Source of the DNA: Gonocerus acuteangulatus
Lineage: Eukaryota; Arthropoda; Insecta; Hemiptera; Coreidae
Direction: 5' to 3'
Assembly: GCA_946811695.1 (NCBI GenBank)
Contig: OX328125.1
Location: forward strand, 104,735,876-104,799,875
DNA length: 64,000 nt
The notes beneath the pieces are model-generated. The model made no database searches. It saw only the letters and a program-made list of their open reading frames with translations, and was not told the DNA's origin. Positions 1 to 11,610 of this stretch are shown one piece after another; the stretch's first letter is position 1; each line of letters opens with the position of its first letter. The position numbers were made by a program, and so were the translations under genes.

Positions 1-29
1 ATAGCTACTTTCCTTCGGAGGAAAGTGCT
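1..29 (-). mobile_element. HINE-B terminus (partial, runs off the window)
   Basis: The first bases hold a perfect fold-back, TTTCC-TTCG-GGAAA style, followed by GTGCTAAAA. The same terminal hairpin closes the longer copy ending at 28178, so this is the end of a HINE-B element whose body lies left of the window. The strand is given in HINE orientation, with the AGCAC subterminal repeat first. Confidence 0.6.
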
Positions 30-985
30 AAAAGGTACAATTACATATTCATTTCAAGTAAATTTTCTGTCAACTTAAAAATGTGTCTTTATTATATTTT
101 TTAAGTAGAAAGCAACTCTGACTATTTTCTTAATATTATTTCGTATAAAATATTAGCTGAAAAAAAGTAATCAAAGAAAATCAAAAAGAAAATAGGAACT
201 TAACAAATTATATCATAGTTGACAAAAACAGAAACTATAAGTAGTGGAGGTTAAAAAAAAACTAACGAAATAAAATATATTATAAGTATCGGAAGGAAAT
301 TGAAATATATAACAGCTATGCAAATTAAATGTTAAGGCACATTTTAATGTTAATAAGATGTCTAAATATTGTTTCAATTTGATGGCTACCGTCCGTTGGA
401 AGTTCAATCAAATGAATTTTGAAACCTTTTCTGCAGTTTTTCCGTATAGTTTTTATTGTAAGTGTTTCGTTGCACTGTACGCACAATCGTCTGTTTTGTT
501 TTATAATTTACTCAGGAAAAATAAAATAAATTGTTGTAAATAAAATATACCTAAAAGGTAAATAAAACTAAATAAAAAATAAAGTTAATTAAAATGTTTC
601 TTATTTTAATATTTGTTTTGTTTGTTTAATTTTGTTCTTGTTAATTAAGCTTATATTTTATTAAACAGCTCCGTAGTTCTCAAGAAACTCTAAGCTCTAG
701 CTCAATTCCTTCTCGTCGCCAAGTATATCACAGAGAAAACCATGAATGTGCATTTAGTTTGGAGCTCCTTTCTTGAAAATATATTAATTAAAAATATATG
801 TTATATTTTATAATCTGATCCACTGATCCTACCTCGAATACTTTCAATATTTTATAAACGTCACGGAATCTAAGAAACTCAGGAACAGACAACACAATAG
901 ATAGAAAAAATTGACCAAGAACAGGCACAAAACTCTACAAACCAAGATGCGATTATCACTCTCGCCAAACAACCCAAAAAAAAAA
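30..985. other. AT-rich intergenic stretch
   Basis: I see no credible coding potential, RNA gene or repeat boundary here. Short open frames on both strands have low-complexity, AT-driven composition and no recognisable domain. Confidence 0.5.
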
Positions 986-1912
986 GTCCGTCACACAGGA
1001 GCTGCGTAACTAAGCGCTTTCCTCAGAATTTGGGTAGTGTAGACTGCTTTCCAGAACAATGTGCTTAAAATATCCTACATAAATAAAATAAAAACATGAA
1101 TAGTTCTCTTTTAAATTTGTAATGAGTAACTGATCAATTATTAATTTGCTTCCAGAGTTATGTTTACACATGGTACCTATTGCACTACGTAATAAATACA
1201 AAAAACCTTATATTATCGTATTTTGATCTAACGCAGGAACAGGATACAGTCACTCTAGTGGTAGAAAGCGCTCCTTGCGGCGGCTTTGTGAACCTACGTC
1301 TGGCGGGCTTTTCTATTGAAATATATAACAAATTAAACCCCCGCTTTCCGATTGACCGATTCAGCTTATTTTTACAACACTTCTTTCTAATGAGTTACCC
1401 ACGGCGTATACCGCGTTTCGTTACAATACAGCAGAAATTACGACCGGTATGAGTATATTAGGAATTTGGGTCCGGAGTAAACCCCCCCCCCCTTCTAATG
1501 AACCGATTTAGTTTATTTTTACAACACATATTTACCTGTAGATTACCACTACGAATACCAAGTTTCGTCGAAATATACCAAAAATCACGGCTGGTAGTGG
1601 CGAATTGGTATTGTGGGTCCGGAGTAAACCCCCCCCCCCCTCCTAATGAACCGATTTAGTTTATTTTTACAACACATATTTACCTGTGGATTACCACTAC
1701 GAATACCGAGTTTCGTCTAAATATACCAAAAATCACGGCTGAAAAAATCACGGTAAACCCCCCCTTCCGGTGGACCGACTTTGGTGGTTAACGAACTCGT
1801 TCAATCGTTTGCTAATTGAATGCTATATACCAAGTTTTGTGACGAAAAAAACAAAAACTCTGGCCGCTATCGTGTTAACAGACACACACACACACACACA
1901 TATATATATAAT
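986..1912 (-). mobile_element. HINE-B copy, truncated after its microsatellite
   Basis: The copy starts GTCCGTCACACAGGAGCTGC after an A-run and carries the subterminal motif AACTAAGCGCTTTCC. It matches the copy at 26901-28178 almost base for base for about 850 bp and ends in an (AC)n/(TA)n tract at about 1880-1912. Internally it has duplicated stretches with runs of C next to GGAGTAAAC (1480-1500, 1622-1640, 1755-1770). The open frame at 1180-1452 also exists in the other copy but has no recognisable domain, so I treat it as non-coding repeat sequence. Confidence 0.65.
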
Positions 1913-3377
1913 AATAATTTTAAGGGTTTATTCTGCACCTCATTTGTAGTTCAGGGACGCAGAAATGAGCGTCCTATCTCAACATGTTGCAGAGCTATTC
2001 AAACTTTTGTCTATTTTCAAAACTCTCGGGTTTTCTTATGAAAAGCAGTGTTTTCCGGATTTCTGGTCTATGTATTTTCCGGAAACACCCTTTATTGAAA
2101 TGTTGTCATGTAAATTAGGAGCTACACTAAGAGCCATATAGATGTGAACTATTGTTATTAGGGTTTTCCTAACTCCTTCAATATTTTCTCAATCAGCTAT
2201 TTGTAGACTTAGCGGTTAAGCTATAAAATGGTACCTTGTTGTTTTAAAAACAAAAATTATTTAAGTCTAGTTTTTCTAATTTCTAAGTCAAAACCCTTAA
2301 AATTATGACATCTCAATGTGGGACACCCTGTATATACACATTCTCATGTAACACCGCAGGACCCAAACGTAATTATCAAACTTATTATTTTTCGGAAATA
2401 TTATTAATCTTTTTATTTCATTATTGGTTATTATTGCAAGTAGTAAAAAAATTAGCCTCTTATATATTACTTTGAAGGCCAAAATTAATTTTCTGTCTCG
2501 TGTTTTTCATCATTAAATACCTTTTAAAAACTTCAATCTGTTTTTTTAATATTTCTTTATGTTAATATGGACCTTGAAAGATAGTAGCAAAGGTTGATCC
2601 TTTGCTATAAAATTTAAAAAAATTACTAATATATACGCTCTTTTATAAATACAAAAATATACAAATGTTTGGATCTTGTCAATCAGAAAGAGACCATGTT
2701 CTAGTTTGGTTTCATTTAGCTATAATTGAGGAAGGTTATTTTAAATAGAACAACACTGAAAATAGTTAGGACATATTGTTTAGTTAGATTGAAAGAAATT
2801 CGAAACAGTAATTAGTGAATCTCAGGAAGGCGACAACATTAAGGGCGGTTTCCCAGACTATATTGTCGCTTGATCACTTTTAGAATAACATGATATAATA
2901 GACACTACAGGTGCAAACAGACTATTTTATTTTGGACTTGGAAGTGGATTAAGAAAGTTGGAAACTACTCACAGAGGTGACTATGGAGCTAGAAGGTGAC
3001 ATGGCAGCGGTGTGAGTGGCGAAGGTGTCCGCTGGCTATATAGTGTCTAGGGGTGAAGTAACCTTTAGCGGTCTAGGATATCTTGCGCAATTCCTAACGT
3101 AACCACCCCCGCACTGCGCTATAGTCCGCAATGTCCCCGCACATCCTACTGCTGGAATGAGGTGAAGAGTACTAAAAACCTCTTTTAGAATATGTAAACA
3201 TTTACTACCAAGTAAACATTATTTTATAAACACAGTGAGAATTAAATTGAAAAACGCTACAAACTTATTTTATAACCCAATATTTGTCCATCAGTCTCTG
3301 TACTGACCTGATCTTTACCTGTGTTATTTCATCTCTCCATCTTCAAAAATGCCTTCCTCTTCACCTGGTATACTTAC
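1913..3377. other. Unassigned sequence with a mariner-like terminus
   Basis: No gene is supported. At 2319-2335 the sequence GGGACACCCTGTATA resembles the end of a mariner/Tc1-type element; the opposite orientation, TATACAGGGTGTCCC, is seen at 48088-48103. Around 2048-2089 lies an imperfect inverted repeat (TGTTTTCCGG / CCGGAAACA). A less AT-rich patch at 2980-3150 has no recognisable homology. Confidence 0.35.
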
Positions 3378-3968
3378 TTACTGGTAACCGCTATGAAGGC
3401 CCTCTGCTAGCAGCTTCTTCCATTCTCCCAGGTCTGGAGCAAATCTCCTCCAACGACTAATCCCCAGGTCATTCAGATCTTTATTAACATCATCCATCCA
3501 GCGAAGACTGGGCTTCCCTCGTCTCCTCCAGGCTTGCCGTACAGGAGTTTCCGGGGGAGTCGTGTAGGTCCCATCCTTTCAACATGGCCAAGCCATCCGA
3601 GCCGCCCAGTCTTTATGTGTGCCACTATGTTCGTCCGGCTCTCCATAAAGATCACGCAGCTCTTGGTTCCTCCTGATCCTCCACAGCTCACCGATCTACA
3701 CAGGCCCATAAATCCGCCACAGAACCTTTCGCTCCCAAACTCTCAGCATACGCATAGACTCTGAAGCTTGGGTCCATGCCTCGCTGCCGTAAGTAACTGT
3801 GGGTCTTAGAATACTCCTCATATACAAGTACCTTTGCGTTTCTGGACAGCCTTTCATACTTGAGTACTCTCTGCAGTCCAAACAAACGTCTGTTTCCAGC
3901 AGCATGAACATGGTATATTCCTTAAAAATGCATGCTGTGAATAATGTACACAAGCGTTCATCTTGCAA
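3378..3968 (-). pseudogene. Non-LTR retrotransposon (LINE) reverse-transcriptase C-terminal remnant
   Basis: Read on the minus strand, broken frames give the tail of a LINE polyprotein. An RLGWLGHVERM segment is followed by LPRKLLYGKPGG, then in another frame by RWMDDVNKDLNDLGISRW and LGEWKKLLAEGLHSG before a stop at about 3378. The motif order (GHV-RM, KLL-GKP, RW-DDV-DL, W) is typical of the region after the RT domain in arthropod non-LTR elements. Upstream frames at 3690-3885 (RNAKVLVYEEY, then TVTYGSEAWT in another frame) match the segment preceding it. At least two frameshifts separate the blocks, so this is a dead, 5'-truncated fragment. After the stop comes a short GTAA-type tandem tail (about 3370-3380). 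I cannot assign the clade. Confidence 0.75.
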
Positions 3969-4638
3969 TATATGTTATTGTATTAACAATTTAATAATTG
4001 TGTAATACACAATAACAATTTAACAATTTTATAAGTTTCAAATGTTTTACATGAACTTTGCGCTTTCATCACTAAAGTAATCAGTATTATTCAAAGTAAG
4101 TTCCTGGGAGTCGTTGTTTCAAATATTAAGACATAACTAATTATTTCTTAGCGAGAAAAGCTATTAATAATATTTTCCGTCATGTTACCGTGTCAAGTGT
4201 AAAATATAATATACGAACGTGTTCATTTTTTCTTGCATATTGATTGGTATAAAGATGTAACATTTTTCAGGCAAACGTCAAATTAATGGCGATTTTAATG
4301 ACAAGACAAGGCAGTTGGGTCTTTAAAGAAGCAAGTTTTTGCTGGGGATGTTTTTTCTAAGGTGTATCGGTCTATAAACAATTAGCGGGCAGGTTCTACA
4401 GGATGAGACGCCAACCTTGGCCACGCCCAGGTTTCCTGGGTTACATGGTCATCTTATGTCCTGTTGTAAGGGCGTCTCTTCTCTTAGTATTTATACAGAT
4501 TGCAATGCTGCAGGAGTTTAAAATATTTTTATATGTGAACATGTGTGTTTCTGAATGGGACACAAGATGATCGCAATTGCCTGTAAAATTCTGTAATTTA
4601 AAATTTCGGAAATACAATTAAGTGTAACTATCATAGCT
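3969..4638. other. AT-rich stretch, nothing recognised
   Basis: No open frame with a recognisable domain and no RNA gene was seen. A GC-richer island at 4405-4490 includes short GGACATAAGATGACC-like inverted motifs but has no identifiable function. Confidence 0.4.
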
Positions 4639-4711
4639 GGGGGTCTCCCGTGGTCTAGTGGCTAGCGCCTTAGATTCATAAGCGGGAGATGGTGGGTTCG
4701 ATCCCCACCGG
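4639..4711 (+). mobile_element. SINE-M, tRNA-like 5' head (interrupted by a DNA transposon)
   Basis: The head has a box A-like stretch TGGTCTAGTGGCTAGCGC, a CAT-type anticodon loop (ATTCATAA) and a box B-like GGTTCGATCC. It is the same as the heads at 29500 and 47439. The SINE body resumes near 6123 (GAATTTTCTCATCTCA), consistent with an insertion into this copy. Confidence 0.65.
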
Positions 4712-6122
4712 CGCACACTGGGGAAAAAATCCACTTTTAGGGCGACAAAATTATTTTTTTGTTATTTTCAATATTTTTGAGGTCACTTAGATAGGGAAAA
4801 ATATTTGAAAAAATCGTTGACCCATAGTTTTTAGTATATCCAACAAACAAATGTTTTAGACACACAAATTCTTTGACATAATAGATAAAAATTGGGAAAA
4901 CATTTTGTAAATCTATGGAACATTTAAGTAGTACCTTTTTACATCTATTATTTACATAAAAATAATAAATATATTCATAAAAAATAATACATACGCTATA
5001 ATTCGAAAATAAATAACAAAAATAGACTAACAACTTGAAGAAAAAAGTAATTGTACTGACTTGTTATTTTTTTTTTTAATAATAACAAATATATACAATT
5101 ATATTATGCACCAAAAACGAATTATCCATCAATCACCATCTGATTCTATACTGCTACATCCTTCAGCATTTTCTTTTGACGAGTCAGTATCGTCAGCCTC
5201 ATTTTCTGATTACAGTTCTTGAAGTGGATCATGTGGTAAACTACACTTACATTGGCTAATTACATATACATCGGTAACATGAAATTTAAATAAACACGTA
5301 TAGTTTCTGTTCAAAAAATAGAAAAGTAATTACAAGAACAAAACTGCAATAAACACTGGAAAAAATGTTCCCTTTCTTAGAGTCCGATTAATATTCCCTT
5401 CCGGCGCCTGTTGATGATCCAAGAAAGTAAATATTTACATTTTACCTTAATCCTACTAATACTAGACAGTATTTAGTAAGTGATTTGTAAATTTTTTTTT
5501 TGAATTTTGTCCACCTAAAATGTGATTTTCGCCCAATGTGCGCCGCGGATTCTTCATCTTCTATCTGACTGCCTAAACTAAATTTAAATTTGCATTAAAA
5601 GGGGGAAGAAGGGGGAGCTGAAAGTCTCAAGACAGTAAAGTAGAAGCTTAAGGCTTATCGAAAAAAAATATTTGGAAGTGGAACTTTGTGGAACTTTTTT
5701 TAAAACCTTACTCAAACTTGAGTAATCAACAAAATATGAACAATCTAGTAATAATTTCATTAATATTTTTTTTTCTTCGATATGCCTTTCTGTTATTAGA
5801 TATAAATTATATATTTATAAAGAACATACCACTAGGTAATAAATCCATTGTGAAAAGAATTTTTAAAATTTGCACACAATTTTTAAAACACAACTTAAAA
5901 GGACCATAGTTGGAACAAGACTAAACCGAGGAAGTGGAAGAGACTAGCAATGGTTGCATTCCATATTGTTTTAAACAGGTTTGGGTTAAAATAGATAAAA
6001 AAAATTGTTCTTTTTCCAATGAATAGAAGACTTGAGCACGTTTTGACACGTAAATTGACTTTCTACGACGACATCACATCTTCGACTTTTGTCGCCGTAA
6101 AACAGTCATTTTGCCCAGTGTG
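4712..6122. mobile_element. DNA transposon with CGCACACTGGG termini inserted in SINE-M
   Basis: The left end CGCACACTGGGG, AAAA, TTTTAGGGCGACAAAA (4713-4753) matches the inverted complement of 6085-6124 (TTTTGTCGCC, CCCAGTGTGCG). A third, similar right end lies at 5505-5546 (TTTTGTCCACC, CCCAATGTGCGCC), so a shorter element of about 830 bp may be nested or duplicated. On the minus strand near 5129-5213 a frame ends in an acidic tail (ENEADDTDSSKENAEGC, then SIESDGD and stop), which could be the end of a decayed transposase. No catalytic motif or clear target duplication was found, so the superfamily is open. Confidence 0.5.
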
Positions 6123-6240
6123 CGGCTGCATGAATTTTCTCATCTCAGGTCTCGCTGAGAAAATTCCTGGCTGCACCCTGCATGTCGGCGCTAATGATCC
6201 AGATTTGTCGATGCGCCGTGGAAAAAAAAAAACAAAAAAA
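6123..6240 (+). mobile_element. SINE-M 3' body and tail
   Basis: The segment matches the SINE-M body: GAATTTTCTCATCTCA, a CTCGCTGAGAAAATTCC hairpin, ATGTCGGCGCTAATGA, and the tail GATGCGCCGTG followed by an A-rich run. It is probably the other half of the SINE begun at 4639. Confidence 0.6.
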
Positions 6241-6272
6241 AACTATCATTGCTTGACGGATAAAAGTAATTC

Positions 6273-6492
6273 GGGGCTCTCCCAATGGGCCAGCGGCTAA
6301 CAAACGGATTCTCATGCTGGAAATGCAGGTTCGAGTCCCGCCTGCAAATGGTTGTCTCTTCTTTCATCCATGAATGAATTTCCAGCTGCACCGTGAACAT
6401 CTAGAACGGGTGGTATCCTATAAATAGGCTATGATTAATTCCCTAGATGCAGATGCGCCATAAAAAGGAAAATTAAAAAAAAAAACAAAAAA
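6273..6492 (+). mobile_element. SINE-M relative with a divergent tRNA-like head
   Basis: The head GGGGCTCTCCCAATGGGCCA and the box B-like GGTTCGAGTCCC are tRNA-like but differ from the other SINE-M heads. The 3' end (TAGATGCAGATGCGCCATAA plus A-rich tail) is the shared SINE-M tail. The anticodon stem does not pair well, so this is not a functional tRNA gene. Confidence 0.55.
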
Positions 6493-6589
6493 AACAGTAA
6501 TTGTAATTCGCAAAGTCAGAGAAATTGAAAAAACTTATAACAATTAAATATAAAGCTTAATATGCCTAGGAATCGTGATTCGAATTCTA

Positions 6590-8456
6590 GCTGGGAGACT
6601 GCGGCATCAATACCATCAGGTGGGAGACTGCGGCATCAATTCTAGCTGGGAGACTGCGGCATCAATACCATCAGGTGGGAGACTGCGGCATCAATTCTAG
6701 CTGGGAGACTGCGGCATCAATACCATCAGGTGGGAGACTGCGGCATCAATTCTAGCTGGGAGACTGCGGCATCAATACCATCAGCTGGGAGACTGCGGCA
6801 TCAATACCATCAGGTGGGAGACTGCGGCATCAATACCATCAGGTGGGAGACTGCGGCATCAATTCTAGCTGGGAGACTGCGGCATCAATACCATCAGGTG
6901 GGAGACTGCGGCATCAATTCTAGCTGGGAGACTGCGGCATCAATACCATCAGCTGGGAGACTGCGGCATCAATACCATCAGGTGGGAGACTGCGGCATCA
7001 ATTCTAGCTGGGAGACTGCGGCAACAATACCATCAGGTGGGAGACTGCGGCATCAATTCTAGCTGGGAGACTGCGGCATCAATACCATCAGGTGGGAGAC
7101 TGCGGCATCAATTCTAGCTGGGAGACTGCGGCATCAATACCATCAGGTGGGAGACTGCGGCATCAATTCTAGCTGGGAGACTGCGGCATCAATACCATCA
7201 GCTGGGAGACTGCGGCATCAATACCATCAGGTGGGAGACTGCGGCATCAATACCATCAGGTGGGAGACTGCGGCATCAATTCTAGCTGGGAGACTGCGGC
7301 ATCAATACCATCAGCTGGGAGACTGCGGCATCAATACCATCAGGTGGGAGACTGCGGCATCAATTCTAGCTGGGAGACTGCGGCATCAATACCATCAGGT
7401 GGGAGACTGCGGCATCAATACCATCAGGTGGGAGACTGCGGCATCAATACCATCAGCTGGGAGACTGCGGCATCAATTCTAGCTGGGAGACTGCGGCATC
7501 AATTCTAGCTGGGAGACTGCGGCATCAATACCATCAGCTGGGAGACTGCGGCATCAATTCTAGCTGGGAGACTGCGGCATCAATACCATCAGGTGGGAGA
7601 CTGCGGCATCAATTCTAGCTGGGAGACTGCGGCATCAATACCATCAGCTGGGAGACTGCGGCATCAATACCATCAGGTGGGAGACTGCGGCATCAATACC
7701 ATCAGGTGGGAGACTGCGGCATCAATTCTAGCTGGGGGACTGCGGCAACAATACCATCAGGTGGGAGACTGCGGCATCAATTCTAGCTGGGAGACTGCGG
7801 CATCAATACCATCAGGTGGGAGACTGCGGCATCAATTCTAGCTGGGAGACTGCGGCATCAATACCATCAGGTGGGAGACTGCGGCATCAATTCTAGCTGG
7901 GAGACTGCGGCATCAATACCATCAGCTGGGAGACTGCGGCATCAATACCATCAGGTGGGAGACTGCGGCATCAATACCATCAGGTGGGAGACTGCGGCAT
8001 CAATTCTAGCTGGGAGACTGCGGCATCAATACCATCAGCTGGGAGACTGCGGCATCAATACCATCAGGTGGGAGACTGCGGCATCAATTCTAGCTGGGAG
8101 ACTGCGGCATCAATACCATCAGGTGGGAGACTGCGGCATCAATACCATCAGGTGGGAGACTGCGGCATCAATTCTAGCTGGGAGACTGCGGCATCAATAC
8201 CATCAGCTGGGAGACTGCGGCATCAATTCTAGCTGGGAGACTGCGGCATCAATACCATCAGCTGGGAGACTGCGGCATCAATACCATCAGCTGGGAGACT
8301 GCGGCATCAATTCTAGCTGGGAGACTGCGGCATCAATACCATCAGCTGGGAGACTGCGGCATCAATTCTAGCTGGGAGACTGCGGCATCAATACCATCAG
8401 CTGGGAGACTGCGGCATCAATTCTAGCTGGGAGACTGCGGCATCAATACCATCAGC
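6590..8456. repeat. Two-unit minisatellite (26 and 29 bp)
   Basis: The array has about 67 units sharing the 20-bp core TGGGAGACTGCGGCATCAAT. The core is followed either by TCTAGC (type A, 26 bp) or by ACCATCAGG or ACCATCAGC (types B and C, 29 bp). Units are nearly identical; the few substitutions are CATCAAT to CAACAAT (about 7023 and 7747) and one GGGAG to GGGGG. The unit order is not strictly periodic, but the string A-C-B-B-A-C-B-A-B-B occurs at about 7170-7440 and again at 7890-8160. Both unit lengths are 2 modulo 3, which creates repetitive open frames in all three frames; I do not consider these genes. Confidence 0.95.
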
Positions 8457-8534
8457 TGTTCCATTCCCCTTATCGAATATAATAAGAAACAAATCATAGT
8501 CATACGAAAAAAATATATGTTTCTATATTAATTA

Positions 8535-8575
8535 CTAGCTGAATACCCGTGCTTCACCACGGCCGATAAGAATTT
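8535..8575 (-). mobile_element. Helitron 3' terminus
   Basis: On the minus strand a hairpin CCGTG-GTGAAG-CACGG is followed by GTATTCAG and CTAG, then a host T. A hairpin followed by CTRR inserted before T is the diagnostic Helitron 3' end. The body would extend right, but I cannot trace it. Confidence 0.6.
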
Positions 8576-8796
8576 TTTATATTGAGTTAAATAAGATATG
8601 ATCAAAATTAACGCTACTACATAATTTTGTACAGCTTATTATTGCACGGACTTTAAAGTTACCCAGATAACACCATGTGGAGGTAACCGAGCTTGTTTCC
8701 GTTGGAAAGTTAAAAAAGAAAAAAAAATATGCAACAACCGCTTAAAAAGTTAGGTAAACAGAGACAAATACACGCTGAAAAGCATAAAACTAACAA

Positions 8797-9260
8797 ATTT
8801 TAAGTTTTAAGCACTTATCTCTTCGATTGACATCGCCCCACCGAACATTACAACAGAATCTTATTCTAGAGAATTTAGTAATCTTTCGAATAGCCGCCTT
8901 CTACTTACTACGAGTTCCCAACCGTTTTCGAGATATTTTAGAAAATATACAGAGATCTGAAAACTTTGTATCACCATTCATACAATTTTTTTCCATATAC
9001 TTCGTTTCTGAATACCCAAACAGAAAATTAGTTTTGAAAAGTATTTCTATCAATTTTTCTGGTAAATGGCTACAGAACTCGCTTTTAAAATGGTTACATT
9101 CGTTTTCCTACGTTAAGGAATCTTTCTCACAAATTTTGCTCCAAAAACCATGTTCCAGTAAACGGATTCAACTGGTTAATGAACTTGACCTTTTAAATAA
9201 GAAGAAGGATTTTTGTACCAAATGTTATCAAAATCGAACAATTTTTGAGCCGATGAGGAA
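8797..9260 (-). mobile_element. Degenerate HINE-A fragment
   Basis: The fragment shares AAGCACTTATCTCTTCGATTG, GAGAATTTAGTAA and TCGAGATATT motifs with the HINE-A copies at 22443-23877 and 53557-56587, in the same order. The open frame at 8827-9312 across it is repeat sequence with no domain. Both termini are missing. Confidence 0.55.
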
Positions 9261-9886
9261 CTTCTTAATAATTCAAACCCCCCTAAAAGTACTAAAACAT
9301 TTGAATATATAAAAAAAAAACTTTCTTGCGAGTGTTTACACTCTAAACTTATTGCCCCTGCAAAATTTCAAATTTTTGTGTCAAATGGTACGGGATATTA
9401 TTACCTCGGATGGGTCATCACCAGGGCGTAAACTCTATGAGGGGCAAAATCACATTTTATTTCTAGTAATTCAGGCACTGCCATCATAGTGGAAATTAAC
9501 CTCAATTAAAAATAATTAATAAGTAACAGCTGTTCTTTATCGTCCTAGCAACGACGATACGCATGCTGTCAAGGCTTGCCTGCTCTAACCAACTAAAACT
9601 TTAAATTCCCCTAAAAATACTTAAAAATTCGAATATCAAAAAATCCTTCCTTAGCGAGTGCCTACGTTATATAGGGAGTGTCCATGCAAAATTTCAAAAT
9701 TTTCTGTCGAGCGGTTTGGGCTGGGGGATGATAGATGAGTGAGTGGTATTTGACAAATATATAGTAGATGAAATTAAAAATAGGCAGGAATAAACATATT
9801 TCTTCCAAGAAAAATGAAAAAAGTATGAAAGGAATGACATAAATTATCAAACAATTTTACCAATAACACAATACTGCTGATGCTCA
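9261..9886. other. Decayed dispersed repeat, no gene
   Basis: Two related segments (9330-9380 and 9640-9715) share CTTGCGAGTG or CTTAGCGAGTG followed by TGCAAAATTTCAAA and a GTCGAGCGG-type motif. They look like two decayed copies of one dispersed repeat. No coding or RNA gene is seen. Confidence 0.4.
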
Positions 9887-10106
9887 AATGTTATAAAAAT
9901 AATAATTTATATACTGCAAATAAATCTGGGAATGTTATAAAAATAATAATTTATATACTGCAAATAAATCTGGGAATGTTATAAAAATAATAATTTATAT
10001 ACTGCAAATAAATCTGGGAATGTTATAAAAATAATAATTTATATACTGCAAATAAATCTGGGAATGTTATAAAAATAATAATTTATATACTGCAAATAAA
10101 TCTGGG
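9887..10106. repeat. 44-bp tandem repeat, five copies
   Basis: Five consecutive copies of a 44-bp AT-rich unit (it starts AATGTTATAAAAATAATAAT and ends AAATCTGGG) begin at 9887, 9931, 9975, 10019 and 10063. I see no differences between them, so the array is recent or homogenised. Confidence 0.95.
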
Positions 10107-11091
10107 AATGATAACGAAAAACTTGATTGCCCAGCAAGCAAAGTTCAAGTAACAACCCTTTATAAAATGTCATCGGTAGGATCTTGTTGCTATAAATCGA
10201 TCAAGGATCGGAATTGCTATTTTCCAGACGTTTTTTATAAATTTTAACATATTTTCCAGTTGTTCATTTTACTCAGACAGCTAAGTTATAATTTGGTCTT
10301 GCTCAGTTCCCTTTCAAACCTGGGGGATATATTTTAATCTTAAACACTGGAGGATTGGGTTGTTGAGGAAAAGATGTAATATCGTTTTAACTGCATATAA
10401 ACCCTTATGGCTCAGGTTATATGAAAGTGAATTTACGGGAGTTATAAAATAATTTTCTGTGGTGATATCCAGCTATAGTCCGCCCGCAAACAAATAAACA
10501 AGAAGGGGCGTGGCTCGGGGGAAGCTAGGCCTTCCCACACACGGGCTGGTGGCAACTCTTGCGCACTACCAAGAGACTTTATTTTAATTTTTCTGTTCAA
10601 GTGGGGTTCGAAAAGATTGAACAGACACATTAGTCCGTAACTACTAAATATGGACTTTAAGATGTTATGGATGTCTTTGCTTAGTAAGAAATTTTGAAAT
10701 TTTTCGAGAAAGATTCTTCTAATTTAACCGGACTGTATTGACTACATCTTCCATACCTTTATCATCACATCCGAGTGTTGTGAGGCTAGCCTTCATTTCG
10801 CCTGCCCAATTATAAGAACGACAATATATATATATATATATATAATTATTGGGATTTCAATGGTCAGTTTTTAGAATCTACGTATTTGTAAGAAAGCATT
10901 TCTGATCAGCACTCCTGGAATTCGTTATCGGGTCATAATCATAAGCGGATTTTCTTCCCTAAAAGAATGAGAAAATACGCTAGCTTAAAAAATGAATGTC
11001 ATTTTTTAACGCTAAATTTCCAGGGATTAATATTCAAATTTAGTTATCTGCCGATAGTTGACCGCAGAATTACAGAAGATAAAATCAGTAC
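10107..11091. other. Unassigned AT-rich stretch
   Basis: No gene was recognised. A short (TA)n tract lies at 10825-10845. The region 10440-10630 is less AT-rich and open on the minus strand, but without a recognisable domain. Confidence 0.4.
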
Positions 11092-11100
11092 AAATAACAT

Positions 11101-11315
11101 AGCCGCCAACGGCCATAGCCACGTTGAATAGACCGGTTCCTGTAGATCACCGAAGTTAAGCAATGTCGGGCGTGGTCAGTACCTGAATGGGTGACCGACC
11201 ACGCGATGTTGGCATTATAAAAGGGTGGTAACCTTTAGATAGCCCGGCGCTAATAGCCAAATAGTTGATGTGCCGTTAAAAAAAAAACAAAAAAAAAACG
11301 AAAAAAATAAATAAA
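11101..11315 (+). mobile_element. SINE3-type element with a 5S rRNA-derived head
   Basis: The head (11105-11217) is clearly derived from 5S rRNA. GCCAACGGCCATAGCCACG is followed by the 5S internal promoter region (GATCACCGAAGTTAAGCAA, GTCGGGCGTGGTCAGTACC, TGGGTGACCG) and closes with GTTGGC. It continues into a non-5S body and a tail (CGGCGCTAATAGCC, GATGTGCCGTTAAAA) that resembles the tail of SINE-M. A 9-bp target duplication AAATAACAT flanks it (11092-11100 and 11316-11324). The A-rich tail plus duplication shows insertion by a LINE machinery, so this is not a functional 5S gene. Confidence 0.85.
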
Positions 11316-11610
11316 AAATAACATTGCTTCTCGACTAGAGATCATATATTTCACCAGGATCTGTGATTAAAAAAAATATGCAAATATCCATCAGCAGCTG
11401 GTTAATGTCTTATCAGTGAGATTATATGTGATATATTATCGATAATTCCAGTATTATAAATTCGAGATAAGAATCGATAGAATTTCGCCATTTAGGGAAG
11501 CGACAGAAGGCGGAAAACAACTCAAGAAGCTGTATGAGGGCTGATTATTTCTGATAAGTATTTCTGTGAGCATTAGACATCTAGATACGTAGTCAAATAA
11601 ACATATTAAA

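Noticed and set aside
1180..1452. 90-codon frame, partly shared with 27173-27367
   Set aside because: Both lie in copies of the HINE-B repeat; no domain, and the frame is not preserved over its whole length.
6730..8371. Open frames up to 166 codons (GDCGINSSWETAASIP type)
   Set aside because: Produced by the 26/29-bp minisatellite; no start context, domain or codon bias.
11105..11220. 5S rRNA gene
   Set aside because: The head has changes in conserved positions, runs into a SINE body and tail, and is flanked by a target duplication.
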